Made by a program: the position numbers and the translations under genes | In this document: positions 43,848-51,630 of the stretch, piece after piece | Layout of the letters: every line of letters starts with the position of its first letter | Position numbering within the stretch: position 1 is the first letter of the stretch | Origin: Maribacter sp. 1_MG-2023 | GTDB lineage: Bacteria; Bacteroidota; Bacteroidia; Flavobacteriales; Flavobacteriaceae | Direction of reading: 5' to 3' | Length of the DNA: 64,000 bases | Assembly: GCF_030547005.1 (NCBI RefSeq) | Contig: NZ_JAUOPN010000001.1 | Coordinates: forward strand, 434,001 to 498,000 | The notes under the pieces: generated by a model | What the model was told of the DNA's origin: nothing | Databases searched by the model: none | What the model saw: only the letters and a program-made list of their open reading frames with translations

Positions 43848-45086
43848 TTATTTCACTTTTGCCGTTTCTTTAACAGCGAACAAATCTTTTACATCTACTT
43901 GGTTACGAATTAAATCTTCAAAAGTTTCTCTTTCGCGTATAAGAATTGCTTTCCCTTTATGCCAAAGAACTTCTGGTGGTCTAAATCTTGAGTTGTAGTT
44001 ACTTGCCATAGTAAAGCAATACGCGCCTGCATTTTTAAAGCAAAGAATATCACCTTCGGTAATCTCGTTTATTCTTTTATTGCTGGCAAAAGTATCGGTC
44101 TCACAGATATACCCTACTACAGAGTAATAACGCTCTCTACCAGTTGGGTTAGAAATGTTGTTTATTGTATGAGTAGCGCCATAAAGCATTGGTCTAATTA
44201 AGTGATTGAAACCAGAATCTACGCTTGCAAATACTGTTGATGTAGTTTGTTTAACCACATTTACTTTTGCAAGAAAAACACCTGCTTCACTCACTAAAAA
44301 CTTACCAGGCTCAAAAGCCAATGTCAAATCTTTACCATATTCTTTACAGAACTCATTAAAACGAGTACTTAGTTTTTTACCTAGTTCTTCAACATTAGTT
44401 TCAATATCACCTTCTTTATAAGGTACTTTGAAGCCGCTACCAAAATCGATAAAATCTAGATTTTTAAAATTTCGAGCAGTATCAAAAAGAATTTCAGAAG
44501 CATATAAGAATACGTCGATATCTAAAATATCACTACCGGTATGCATATGTATACCGTTGATATTCATTTTAGTCAATTCTACAATACGAAGTAAATGCGG
44601 AATTTGATGAATACTGATTCCGAATTTAGAATCTATATGACCAACAGATATATTAGAATTTCCACCTGCCATTACATGAGGATTAATACGAATACATACC
44701 GGAATATTTGGATGCTTACTACCGAATTGTTCTAATATAGAAAGGTTGTCTATGTTAATGCGTACTCCCAATTTGGCAGCTTGTTCAATTTCTTCTAAAG
44801 AAACTCCGTTAGGGGTGAAAATGATTGATTCTGGTTTAAAACCTGCTAATAAACCTAGTTGAACTTCTTGTATAGAAACGGTATCAAGACCGCTACCAAG
44901 ACTATTCATCAATCTTAAAATAGTAATATTAGAAAGTGCCTTGGCTGCATAGTTAAGTTTCAATTTTTTTACAGAACCAAAAGCTTTGGTTAATCTATTG
45001 AACTGTGAAACTATTTTTTCCGAGTCATAAACGTACACCGGATCACCATAGGTTTTTGCGATTTGCAATAAATCCTCATTTCTCAT
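43848..45086 (-). CDS. lysA: diaminopimelate decarboxylase
   Basis: A 412-residue fold-type III PLP enzyme that makes lysine from meso-diaminopimelate. The PLP lysine is Lys49 in NYAAKALSN. Substrate/PLP motifs GIHMHTGSDI, DFGSGFKVPYKEGD, and the late GYICETDTFASN with YCFTMASNYNSRFRPPEVL follow, with the ligand Cys in CETD. Its -7 box lies at 45131-45138. No other lysine biosynthesis gene is in the window. Confidence 0.96.
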   Translation of the reverse strand: MRNEDLLQIAKTYGDPVYVYDSEKIVSQFNRLTKAFGSVKKLKLNYAAKALSNITILRLMNSLGSGLDTVSIQEVQLGLLAGFKPESIIFTPNGVSLEEIEQAAKLGVRINIDNLSILEQFGSKHPNIPVCIRINPHVMAGGNSNISVGHIDSKFGISIHQIPHLLRIVELTKMNINGIHMHTGSDILDIDVFLYASEILFDTARNFKNLDFIDFGSGFKVPYKEGDIETNVEELGKKLSTRFNEFCKEYGKDLTLAFEPGKFLVSEAGVFLAKVNVVKQTTSTVFASVDSGFNHLIRPMLYGATHTINNISNPTGRERYYSVVGYICETDTFASNKRINEITEGDILCFKNAGAYCFTMASNYNSRFRPPEVLWHKGKAILIRERETFEDLIRNQVDVKDLFAVKETAKVK

Positions 45087-45130
45087 ACTATCTAATTTTA
45101 AGCGAATTTACTTTTCTAATTTATTAAGAA

Positions 45131-45138
45131 CAAAAATA
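45131..45138 (-). promoter_or_regulatory. -7 box of lysA
   Basis: Reads TATTTTTG on the minus strand, exact consensus, 45 bp upstream of the start codon. Confidence 0.55.
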
Positions 45139-45237
45139 ATAACATAAAATCGCTAAAAATAACAAATTGTGATATTTGTAACACTTGAGAATTCTATTTA
45201 TTTTGGCGCTAAATAAACTCCTTTGTACATTTAGCAA

Positions 45238-45876
45238 ATGAAATTACCTTTATTTCCATTACAGTCCATATTCTTTCCGGGGGAGACGGTTCCACTTCAT
45301 GTTTTTGAAGATCGCTACAAACAATTAATTCAAGATTGTAGAGAAGAAGCCATCACTTTTGGTATACCTGTTTTCATAAATAATAAGATGGAATATGGTG
45401 TTGAGGTACAATTGGTAGAAGTGGTAACAACGTATGAAACCGGAGAAATGGATGTGGTCTGCGTAGCTAGGCAAGTCTTTAAATTACTCGCTTTTGATAA
45501 TATTATGGATAATAAGCTTTATGCTGGTGGTATTGTAAAGTTGTTGGAGTATGATTATGAAGCATCCGATGAAAAAAAACAAACTATTATTAATGGTATA
45601 GAACAATTATATGCTATCATGGATGTGCCATATACCAAACTCAATGTAAAAGAATTCAATAGTTTTACGCTAGCTCACAAAATAGGATTGTCTTTTGAGC
45701 AAGAGTATCAACTATTACAGATACCTACAGAAAATGATCGACTTAACTTTATAAGTCTGCATCTAACTTCTACAATAACTGTATTGTCAGAGGTAAATAG
45801 AACCAAGAAAACAATTGAACTTAACGGACATTTCAAAAATTTTGATCCGTTAGATTTTAAAGATTTAGAGATTTAG
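45238..45876 (+). CDS. Lon substrate-binding-domain protein
   Basis: A 212-residue stand-alone LON N-terminal (substrate-binding) domain without the ATPase or protease parts of Lon. Family signature LPLFPLQSIFFPGETVPLHVFEDRYKQLIQDC is at the start, then GIPVFINNKMEYGVEV and a helical end. Such proteins occur widely but their function is unknown; substrate recognition for a protease is a guess. A near-consensus TACATTTA lies 5 bp from the start codon. Confidence 0.9.
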   Translation: MKLPLFPLQSIFFPGETVPLHVFEDRYKQLIQDCREEAITFGIPVFINNKMEYGVEVQLVEVVTTYETGEMDVVCVARQVFKLLAFDNIMDNKLYAGGIVKLLEYDYEASDEKKQTIINGIEQLYAIMDVPYTKLNVKEFNSFTLAHKIGLSFEQEYQLLQIPTENDRLNFISLHLTSTITVLSEVNRTKKTIELNGHFKNFDPLDFKDLEI

Positions 45877-45994
45877 GTCGTTTTTTAGCTACAAAATTCA
45901 ATCACATAATAAGGAATTTGTGTTTTTATCAGGTTAATTCTACTAGTTATTCTAATTAATCACCAGTATTTTTAGATTATTACTTCCTGTTTCC

Positions 45995-46002
45995 TATTTT
46001 TG
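45995..46002 (+). promoter_or_regulatory. -7 box of sucC
   Basis: TATTTTTG, exact consensus, 25 bp upstream of the ATG at 46028. Confidence 0.6.
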
Positions 46003-46027
46003 CTTAACAATTAAATTCACCATATAT

Positions 46028-47221
46028 ATGAACCTTCACGAATATCAAGGAAAAGAGATATTAGCAAGTTTTGGGGTGCGCATCCAAAGAGGAATAGTTG
46101 CCCAAAATGCAAAAGAGGCTGTTGAGGCTGCAAAGCAATTAACTGCTGAAACCGGAACTGGATGGCACGTTATTAAAGCGCAAGTACACGCAGGTGGTCG
46201 TGGTAAAGGTGGTGGTGTAAAATTAGCCAAAAACCTTAAAGAAGTAGAAGAGATAGCAAACCAGATTATTGGTATGAACTTAATTACACCGCAAACTTCT
46301 GCGGAAGGTAAAAAAGTACACCAAGTATTGGTTGCCGAAGATGTTTACTACCCAGGCGAAAGCGAAACTAGTGAATTCTATATGTCTGTTGTGTTAAACA
46401 GAGCTACTGGTAAGAATATGATTATGTATTCTACAGAAGGTGGTATGGACATTGAAGAGGTTGCTGAAAGTACTCCGCATTTAATCTTTACAGAAGAAAT
46501 TGACCCAGCTACAGGATTGTTAGGTTTTCAAGCACGGAAAATTGCTTTTAACTTAGGTCTTTCTGGTACTGCGTTCAAAGAGATGACAAAATTCGTTGCA
46601 TCATTATATAAAGCATATGTAGAAAGTGATTCTAATATGTTCGAAATTAACCCTGTATTAAAAACATCTGATGATTTGATCATGGCTGTTGATGCAAAGG
46701 TTTCTATTGATGACAATGCACTATACCGTAGAAAGCAATATGCTGATATGCGTGATCTTAGAGAAGAGAATGCTATTGAAGTAGAAGCAAGAGAAGTTGG
46801 TCTTAACTATGTTGATCTTGATGGTAACGTTGGGTGTATGGTTAATGGTGCAGGTCTTGCAATGGCAACTATGGATTTGATTAAAATGGCAGGTGGTGAG
46901 CCAGCTAACTTCTTAGATGTTGGTGGTACTGCAGATGCTAAAAGAGTTGAAGAGGCGTTTAGAATTATATTAAAGGATCCTAACGTTAAGGCAATTCTAA
47001 TTAACATATTCGGTGGTATCGTTCGTTGTGATCGTGTTGCACAGGGTGTTGTTGACGCATACAAGAATATGGGCGATTCAATGAAAGTGCCGATTATTGT
47101 AAGATTACAAGGTACTAATGCTGAATTAGCAAAAGAGATTATAGATAACTCAGGACTAGCAGTACAATCTGCTGTACAGTTCCAAGAGGCTGCAGATAAA
47201 GTAAAAGCTGTATTGGCTTAA
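46028..47221 (+). CDS. sucC: succinyl-CoA synthetase beta subunit (ADP-forming)
   Basis: A 397-residue ATP-grasp subunit that, with SucD, turns succinyl-CoA into succinate with substrate-level phosphorylation in the TCA cycle. Hallmarks are MNLHEYQGKEIL, the KAQVHAGGRGKGGGVKLAK nucleotide loop, EINPVLKTSDDLIMAVDAK and the late NIFGGIVRCDRVAQGV. The gene stands alone, with its own promoter and a terminator; sucD is not adjacent, a usual arrangement in Bacteroidota. Confidence 0.97.
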   Translation: MNLHEYQGKEILASFGVRIQRGIVAQNAKEAVEAAKQLTAETGTGWHVIKAQVHAGGRGKGGGVKLAKNLKEVEEIANQIIGMNLITPQTSAEGKKVHQVLVAEDVYYPGESETSEFYMSVVLNRATGKNMIMYSTEGGMDIEEVAESTPHLIFTEEIDPATGLLGFQARKIAFNLGLSGTAFKEMTKFVASLYKAYVESDSNMFEINPVLKTSDDLIMAVDAKVSIDDNALYRRKQYADMRDLREENAIEVEAREVGLNYVDLDGNVGCMVNGAGLAMATMDLIKMAGGEPANFLDVGGTADAKRVEEAFRIILKDPNVKAILINIFGGIVRCDRVAQGVVDAYKNMGDSMKVPIIVRLQGTNAELAKEIIDNSGLAVQSAVQFQEAADKVKAVLA

Positions 47222-47245
47222 ACAAGTTTGCTTTTGATAGTATAT

Positions 47246-47280
47246 AAAGACCATTCATATAGAATGGTCTTTTTTTTTAC
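47246..47280 (+). terminator. intrinsic terminator after sucC
   Basis: AAAGACCATTC and GAATGGTCTTT form an 11-bp stem around ATATA, followed by nine T. Confidence 0.92.
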
Positions 47281-47349
47281 CCTTTCACATTTTGGTATTA
47301 TTGAAAATGTAGTTTATAGTATGAAAATCTGCATATTTTGTCAATATAA

Positions 47350-47369
47350 TATTAAATAGATGTTAAAAT
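47350..47369 (+). promoter_or_regulatory. conserved element copy 1, upstream of the first 111-residue gene
   Basis: A 20-bp block whose core is TTAAA-T-AGATGTTAAAAT. It matches the block at 48026-48045 at 19 of 20 positions. A TTATTTT box follows 24 bp later. It ends 81 bp before the start codon. Confidence 0.5.
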
Positions 47370-47450
47370 TATCATATTAATATTTTAAATCCGTTATTTT
47401 GTGGTATACGTAATATGGGCGTGTAATTTCGGACCTTTAAAATATATAGT

Positions 47451-47786
47451 ATGAAAAAAGTCAAAATTATTTTAATCGCAATGTTAGCATTTGGGATTGG
47501 AACTGTTACGGCTCATGATACCGAGTCTAAAGATGATAAAGGAACAAAGTGGATAACTGCTCAAATTCATGACATGTTAGCCGATGAGGATATACCTGAT
47601 CAAATAAGAGGTGCTAAAGCCAAAATTAAAATTGCCTTTGCAGAAGATGGCATGTACAGGTTATTATCAATTAAATCTACCAATAGTCAATTAAAAGAAT
47701 TTTTGAAGAACGGTATCGATTTTAAAAATCTTGAACCAGGCAATACAGATTTAGTTTACGTTATTCCAATAGAAATAGCAGACTAG
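47451..47786 (+). CDS. small secreted protein, TonB-C-like fold candidate (copy 1)
   Basis: A 111-residue exported protein: signal peptide MKKVKIILIAMLAFGIGTVTA, then about 90 residues with a helix-strand-strand pattern (WITAQIHDMLADEDIPDQI, KAKIKIAFAEDGMYRLLSIKSTNSQLKEFL, and the final YVIPIEIAD). It resembles the copy at 48151-48486 in length, signal peptide and layout. The beta-alpha-beta pattern is reminiscent of the TonB C-terminal fold, but there is no membrane anchor beyond the signal peptide. The function is unknown. Its own terminator follows. Confidence 0.72.
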   Translation: MKKVKIILIAMLAFGIGTVTAHDTESKDDKGTKWITAQIHDMLADEDIPDQIRGAKAKIKIAFAEDGMYRLLSIKSTNSQLKEFLKNGIDFKNLEPGNTDLVYVIPIEIAD

Positions 47787-47809
47787 TAGAATTACTACTT
47801 ACCATTTTT

Positions 47810-47840
47810 AAAGAACGCTTATTTAGCGTTCTTTTTTTTG
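47810..47840 (+). terminator. intrinsic terminator of the first 111-residue gene
   Basis: AAAGAACGCT and AGCGTTCTTT form a 10-bp stem around TATTT, followed by T8. Confidence 0.9.
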
Positions 47841-47995
47841 TGAATTAATATTGAAATATCAGGTTATTAGGTATTTATTGTGTTTTTTGTTTTAAGCAAT
47901 CGTAATTATAAAAGGAGCAAATCTATATTTTATGTTACCGAAATGAAATAATGGTTAAGACTCTGTAATCATGTTTTTCGCATGACTTCTATTTC

Positions 47996-48003
47996 TAAAT
48001 TTG
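47996..48003 (+). promoter_or_regulatory. -7 box upstream of the second 111-residue gene
   Basis: TAAATTTG, exact consensus. It lies 23 bp before the conserved 20-bp element, so that element may be in the untranslated leader (start near 48010, leader about 140 bases). Confidence 0.4.
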
Positions 48004-48025
48004 GGATGTATAATTGAGGAATTAG

Positions 48026-48045
48026 TATTAAAGAGATGTTAAAAT
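48026..48045 (+). promoter_or_regulatory. conserved element copy 2, upstream of the second 111-residue gene
   Basis: A 20-bp block with core TTAAA-G-AGATGTTAAAAT, 19/20 identical to 47350-47369. A TTATTTT box follows 20 bp later (24 bp in copy 1). It ends 105 bp before the start codon. Confidence 0.5.
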
Positions 48046-48150
48046 GAGATTAAATTGTAACATTCTTATTTTACAATCGTCTTTTTAGTAATTCATCATC
48101 AATCAATTATTAATCATACTTCAGAAAAACTGGAGTAAAAACAAAAAGTC

Positions 48151-48486
48151 ATGAGAAAATTAAGTTTAGTAGTCGTAGCTGCAATGCTACTTGCAACAGG
48201 TAATGTATTAGCGAACGATGTTAAAGGTGAAAACCCTTCTAAAAATCTTTCAACACAGATTTCACAAATGTTAACGGAGAATAATTTCTCTGAAGAACAT
48301 GATGATTTAACAGCCCAGGTTCGATTTACTTTGAATGCAGATGGGGAAATCGTAGTGTTATCTGTGAATTCTGAATTTGATAAAATGGAAAGTTTTGTCA
48401 AAGCCAAATTAAACTATCAAAAAGTTAATTTGACAAACGTAGAGGAAGGTAAAGTGTATACCATTCCTGTACGAATAGAGGCTTAA
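48151..48486 (+). CDS. small secreted protein, TonB-C-like fold candidate (copy 2)
   Basis: A 111-residue exported protein with signal peptide MRKLSLVVVAAMLLATGNVLA. The mature part shares the plan of copy 1: LSTQISQMLTENNF, then LTAQVRFTLNADGEIVVLSVNSEFDKMESFVKAKL and the final YTIPVRIEA. The strand-loop VRFTLNADGEIVVLSV resembles the strands of TonB C-terminal domains. Identity to copy 1 is low but length, signal and order agree. The function is unknown. A terminator shared with the convergent DUF1456 gene follows. Confidence 0.75.
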   Translation: MRKLSLVVVAAMLLATGNVLANDVKGENPSKNLSTQISQMLTENNFSEEHDDLTAQVRFTLNADGEIVVLSVNSEFDKMESFVKAKLNYQKVNLTNVEEGKVYTIPVRIEA

Positions 48487-48504
48487 TTATTGAATTATGC
48501 CATT

Positions 48505-48540
48505 AAAATCTTAATACACAGAAGTGTATTAAGATTTTTT
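48505..48540. terminator. bidirectional terminator
   Basis: A 15-bp stem (48505-48519 with 48524-48538, core ATCTTAATACAC) closed by AGAA, with T-run. It overlaps the last codons of the convergent DUF1456 gene. Confidence 0.85.
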
Positions 48541-48906
48541 CTTGTTTTTATACTTCACAGAGCTAACGGCATTATCTACCTTATTCATCTGTTTTGTTTT
48601 AAAATCTTTTCTTTCATTGTTTTGTTGAGTAGGTCTTTTGGTGCTGGTAGACATAGCTAATAGAACTTCTCCTGGTATTTTAGGGGCATCTTTTGTGCCA
48701 CGCAGATGAAGAACCAATCCATTTAAAAAGTTACGCAACACTTGATCACCACATTCCATATAGTTAGGGTGGTCTTCATTTCTAAAGAATGCACCTAATT
48801 CACTTTTAGAAATTTTAAAATCTACAAGCTGTAAAATATCAACGATTTGGTCATCACGGAATTTTAAGGCTACTCTTAGTTTTTTAAATATATCATTATT
48901 TGTCAT
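48529..48906 (-). CDS. DUF1456 (YehS-like) protein
   Basis: A 125-residue protein of two similar YehS-like units: NNDIFKKLRVALKFRDDQIVDIL and, about 65 residues later, MECGDQVLRNFLNGLVLHLRG. The first fragment matches the start of E. coli YehS, supporting the ATG at 48906. The Lys-rich C-terminus (KYKNKKKS) is unlike YehS. The function is unknown. The -7 box lies only 4 bp before the ATG, so transcription may begin at the start codon itself. Confidence 0.88.
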   Translation of the reverse strand: MTNNDIFKKLRVALKFRDDQIVDILQLVDFKISKSELGAFFRNEDHPNYMECGDQVLRNFLNGLVLHLRGTKDAPKIPGEVLLAMSTSTKRPTQQNNERKDFKTKQMNKVDNAVSSVKYKNKKKS

Positions 48907-49247
48907 ACCACAAATTTAAGGACTGCAAGTTATTATAAAAATATGACCTGTTGGTTGATATACCTTGTTAATAGGTTGGTTTTATCTGAATCTAAGTTAT
49001 TAAATTCCAATTTCGATGCAGAATATATGCATCTTACTAGTATAGTTTATGAGGTAAAAATTTTAGCAGACTAATTCTACGTGACACCATAGTAAAAACT
49101 AAACTTATACTAATAGTTAACATTTATATTGATTTTTTTAACGGGTGTAACTTTTTACTATAGTTAAATTGACTTATATGAAATAAAACAGCTGACTTTT
49201 ACGTTAAAAATATGTAGCAGCTGAATATCAATTTGTTACGTAAGAAT
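48907..49247. other. 341-bp intergenic region
   Basis: No gene seen. It holds the divergent -7 box of the DUF1456 gene (48911), a 10-bp inverted repeat ATAGTAAAAA/TTTTTACTAT at 49089 and 49152 spaced by 53 bases, two CAGCTG sites near 49190 and 49218, and a one-mismatch -7 box TCAATTTG (49228-49235) for the next gene. No coding potential on either strand. Confidence 0.7.
48911..48918 (-). promoter_or_regulatory. -7 box of the DUF1456 gene, near-leaderless
   Basis: Reads TAAATTTG on the minus strand, exact. It ends only 4 bp before the ATG at 48906, so the predicted RNA start coincides with the start codon. Confidence 0.55.
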
Positions 49248-49649
49248 ATGCCTACTACTAAAGAAAAATTGAGTATTTTATCAGAAATGATTTCTTTTGC
49301 CAAAGTCAATAACGAGGTAAAAGAATCAGAATATGACTTTCTATTTTCGGTTGCCCAGCAATTAGAAGTAAGCAAAAAAACCTTTGATAGTCTATTTACT
49401 GCTAATGTTGAGCATGTAATACCCAAATCTCAATCAGAACGACTTTTGCAATTTCACAGATTGGTGTTATTAATGAACGTAGATGATAAACAAGATATAA
49501 TTGAGGTCAAAAGAATTTACGATATCGGATTAAAGATGGGTTTGCCACCAGGTGCAATACAACAGGTACTTGCTATAATGCATAAATACCCTAATAAAGT
49601 TGTGCCTCCAGAGGTATTAATCTCAATTTTTAAATCACACTACAATTAA
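49248..49649 (+). CDS. conserved small helical protein (TerB-like)
   Basis: A 133-residue all-helical cytosolic protein: MPTTKEKLSILSEMISFAKVNNEVKESEYDFLFSVAQQLEVS then RLLQFHRLVLLMNVDDKQDIIEVKRIYDIGLKMGLPPGAIQQVL. The acidic/hydrophobic pattern fits TerB-like domains of tellurite-resistance proteins, where acidic residues bind calcium, but the usual metal ligands are not clear. The start at 49248 is preferred over the TTG at 49233, which overlaps the -7-like box. The stop overlaps the convergent DUF2254 gene by four bases. Confidence 0.65.
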   Translation: MPTTKEKLSILSEMISFAKVNNEVKESEYDFLFSVAQQLEVSKKTFDSLFTANVEHVIPKSQSERLLQFHRLVLLMNVDDKQDIIEVKRIYDIGLKMGLPPGAIQQVLAIMHKYPNKVVPPEVLISIFKSHYN

Positions 49650-50938
49650 GACCAAGAGATAAAATCAGAATTTAATATACTACGATCTCTTTTATTTTCG
49701 ATGTTGTTATCAGCATCTGTTTTTAATTCATTGATTTCCGCTTCTATTATTTCAAGTTGATTAGAATTTATTACGTGGTTTGTAAGTGTCTTTAGCATGT
49801 GCATAAGTTTTCTCATAACCGTAATATCATGCTTGCAATAAAGTCTGTATGTTGCCATTACATTGAATAGCAATTCTGAAAATTTAGAACTTCTAATAAG
49901 TACCCAATTTTCTCCATTTCCGTCATCATTGGCAAGGTATTCAAAGTCCGCCTTATGCATTAAATCCATAAAAAGCGAAGTTAGGTAGTCAATAGTGTTT
50001 AAAGCTGTTCCAGGGTCGTTTATTCCCGGAGACATAGCTTTCACCCCAATTTCTGAAATTTGTCTAAAACCATAGATGTAATTTTCTCCAATGAGCTCTT
50101 CGTGACTAAAAAGTAAGTTGCTTATTATTTTTTCTTTTAAATCATTATCTAAAGGTTTTTCAGTTTTAAATCCAATAGTGCCATCTAAAATAAATTGTCC
50201 CTTATGTAATTGAATTTTTATTTTCATCGAGTTCTCTTTACATATCTCGAGTAAATTATCGTTTAAAATTCCGTAGAAATATCCGGTTTCGGTAATTTCA
50301 TATGCTTCCCAATGTTCTTGATTAGGAAATTCTAAGGATTTTTTTTCTTCGTCTTTTACAATTGATCTTATTTCAGATTTTGTTCTAGAATGAATTGCGG
50401 TCAAAATATTGCCTACTTGTATCGCTTGAGAGATATGATGAATAAAATAGATAAATGCTGCTAAACAGCCTACTACTAAAATAATTCCTGCCAGTACCGA
50501 GAAACCTGGTGTTTGATAGTTGTTTTTGGTAGGTTCTATGGAGATAAATATGAAAATATTATATAGAATTGTGCCGATATAGAGACCTAATACAATTTGA
50601 TGTTTTTGGTCTGATACAATACCAGGTAACACTCTTGGTGAAAAATTACTTGATGCTTGATTTAGTAATACCATTACCATTGAAAAACTAAATACGGTCA
50701 ATGAAATTAAACCACCTATAAGAGTGCTTAGAATTGTCTTAGCCGTATCTGTGTCATCAATAACCAAAGCTGGAGTAATTTCCATGATATGTGCGGAAAT
50801 GTCTTTTTGTTCCAGATAAATCATTAAAAAAGCCGTTAGCAATCCGCCTAAGGAGATTACTGTGGGAAAAAAAGCAATTCTAGATTGAATGTGGTCTATA
50901 AAGTTGGTTAATCTGTCCATTTTAAAAATTCTATCCAT
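49646..50938 (-). CDS. DUF2254 membrane protein
   Basis: A 430-residue inner-membrane protein. Four predicted helices lie in the first 180 residues (FFPTVISLGGLLTAFLMIYL, STLIGGLISLTVFSFSMVMVL, IVLGLYIGTILYNIFIFISI, FSVLAGIILVVGCLAAFIYF). A 250-residue cytosolic part follows with the DUF2254 signature YGFRQISEIGVKAMSPGINDPGTALNTIDYL. The function is unknown; a possible ion or redox role is not supported here. An alternative ATG lies at 50920 (Met7). It starts on the opposite strand from the Hsp20 gene. Confidence 0.9.
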   Translation of the reverse strand: MDRIFKMDRLTNFIDHIQSRIAFFPTVISLGGLLTAFLMIYLEQKDISAHIMEITPALVIDDTDTAKTILSTLIGGLISLTVFSFSMVMVLLNQASSNFSPRVLPGIVSDQKHQIVLGLYIGTILYNIFIFISIEPTKNNYQTPGFSVLAGIILVVGCLAAFIYFIHHISQAIQVGNILTAIHSRTKSEIRSIVKDEEKKSLEFPNQEHWEAYEITETGYFYGILNDNLLEICKENSMKIKIQLHKGQFILDGTIGFKTEKPLDNDLKEKIISNLLFSHEELIGENYIYGFRQISEIGVKAMSPGINDPGTALNTIDYLTSLFMDLMHKADFEYLANDDGNGENWVLIRSSKFSELLFNVMATYRLYCKHDITVMRKLMHMLKTLTNHVINSNQLEIIEAEINELKTDADNNIENKRDRSILNSDFISWS

Positions 50939-51125
50939 AAATCTAGTGATTGTGGTTATGGAAAAACGGCTGATATGCTAAAATTACAGGCTCGTATAGA
51001 TTAAAAGTGACAAAATGACATTATTATAAGTAGTAAATATGTCATTATGGCGTATTTATTTGAGTGGTACATGATTTGTTCTATTCATATCGACTATAAA
51101 ATTAATTTATTTAAAAAATAAGATT

Positions 51126-51551
51126 ATGAGTTTAACAAAGAAAAATGAAGTATTGTTCCCGGCTTTTATGAATGAAATTTTTAAACCAGATTGGTTTGGT
51201 GGAACAGAAAATGCACGTGCTGCAGTACCGGCTGTGAATATTAAAGAAAGCGATTCAAATTTTGAATTAGAGCTTTTTGTGCCGGGTAGGGTGAAGGATG
51301 ATTTTAAGATTGAAATTGACGATACGGTATTATCCATTTCAGCAGAAATTAAACAGGAGAGTGAAGAGGTGAAAGAAAACTTTACTCGAAAAGAGTTCAG
51401 TATTTCATCTTTTAAAAGAGCATTTACATTACCTGATACAGTTGCAACAGATAAAATAGAAGCAACGTATGAAGGCGGAATTTTAAAATTTAATATTCCG
51501 AAAAAAGAAGAGGCTTTGCCAAAGCCAAAAAGATTGATTGAGTTAAAGTAA
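51126..51551 (+). CDS. small heat-shock protein Hsp20/alpha-crystallin
   Basis: A 141-residue holdase chaperone that binds unfolding proteins independently of ATP. The alpha-crystallin domain runs from about 40 to 130 (AAVPAVNIKESDSNFELELFVPG, FSISSFKRAFTLPDTVATDKIEATYEGGILKFNIPKKEE) with the GILKFNIPK C-terminal region. Length is typical. Regulation unseen: the upstream AT-rich stretch has no exact -7 box. It ends at a GAAA-looped terminator. Confidence 0.92.
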   Translation: MSLTKKNEVLFPAFMNEIFKPDWFGGTENARAAVPAVNIKESDSNFELELFVPGRVKDDFKIEIDDTVLSISAEIKQESEEVKENFTRKEFSISSFKRAFTLPDTVATDKIEATYEGGILKFNIPKKEEALPKPKRLIELK

Positions 51552-51597
51552 GTTTTGGTTAGTAAGTTTTTTTAGGTTGGTTTGAGTTGTTTAGTTA

Positions 51598-51630
51598 AGT
51601 GCTTTGAGAAATCAAAGCACTTTTTTTATG
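51598..51630. terminator. intrinsic terminator after Hsp20
   Basis: An 11-bp perfect stem AAGTGCTTTGA/TCAAAGCACTT with a GAAA tetraloop, then T7. Its T-run overlaps the stop of the convergent M20-like gene, so it may act for both. Confidence 0.9.

Larger units (their letters stand above)
47787..48150. other. intergenic region between the tandem paralogs
   Basis: A 364-bp stretch without a gene. It holds the terminator of the first paralog (47810-47839), an exact -7 box TAAATTTG (47996-48003), the conserved 20-bp element (48026-48045), a TTATTTT box (48066) and a 7-bp hairpin ATTGTAA/TTACAAT (48054-48077). I see no RNA gene. Confidence 0.8.

Noticed and set aside
49089-49161. Inverted repeat ATAGTAAAAA/TTTTTACTAT
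   Set aside because: AT-rich, 53 bases apart and without nearby signals. Likely chance.
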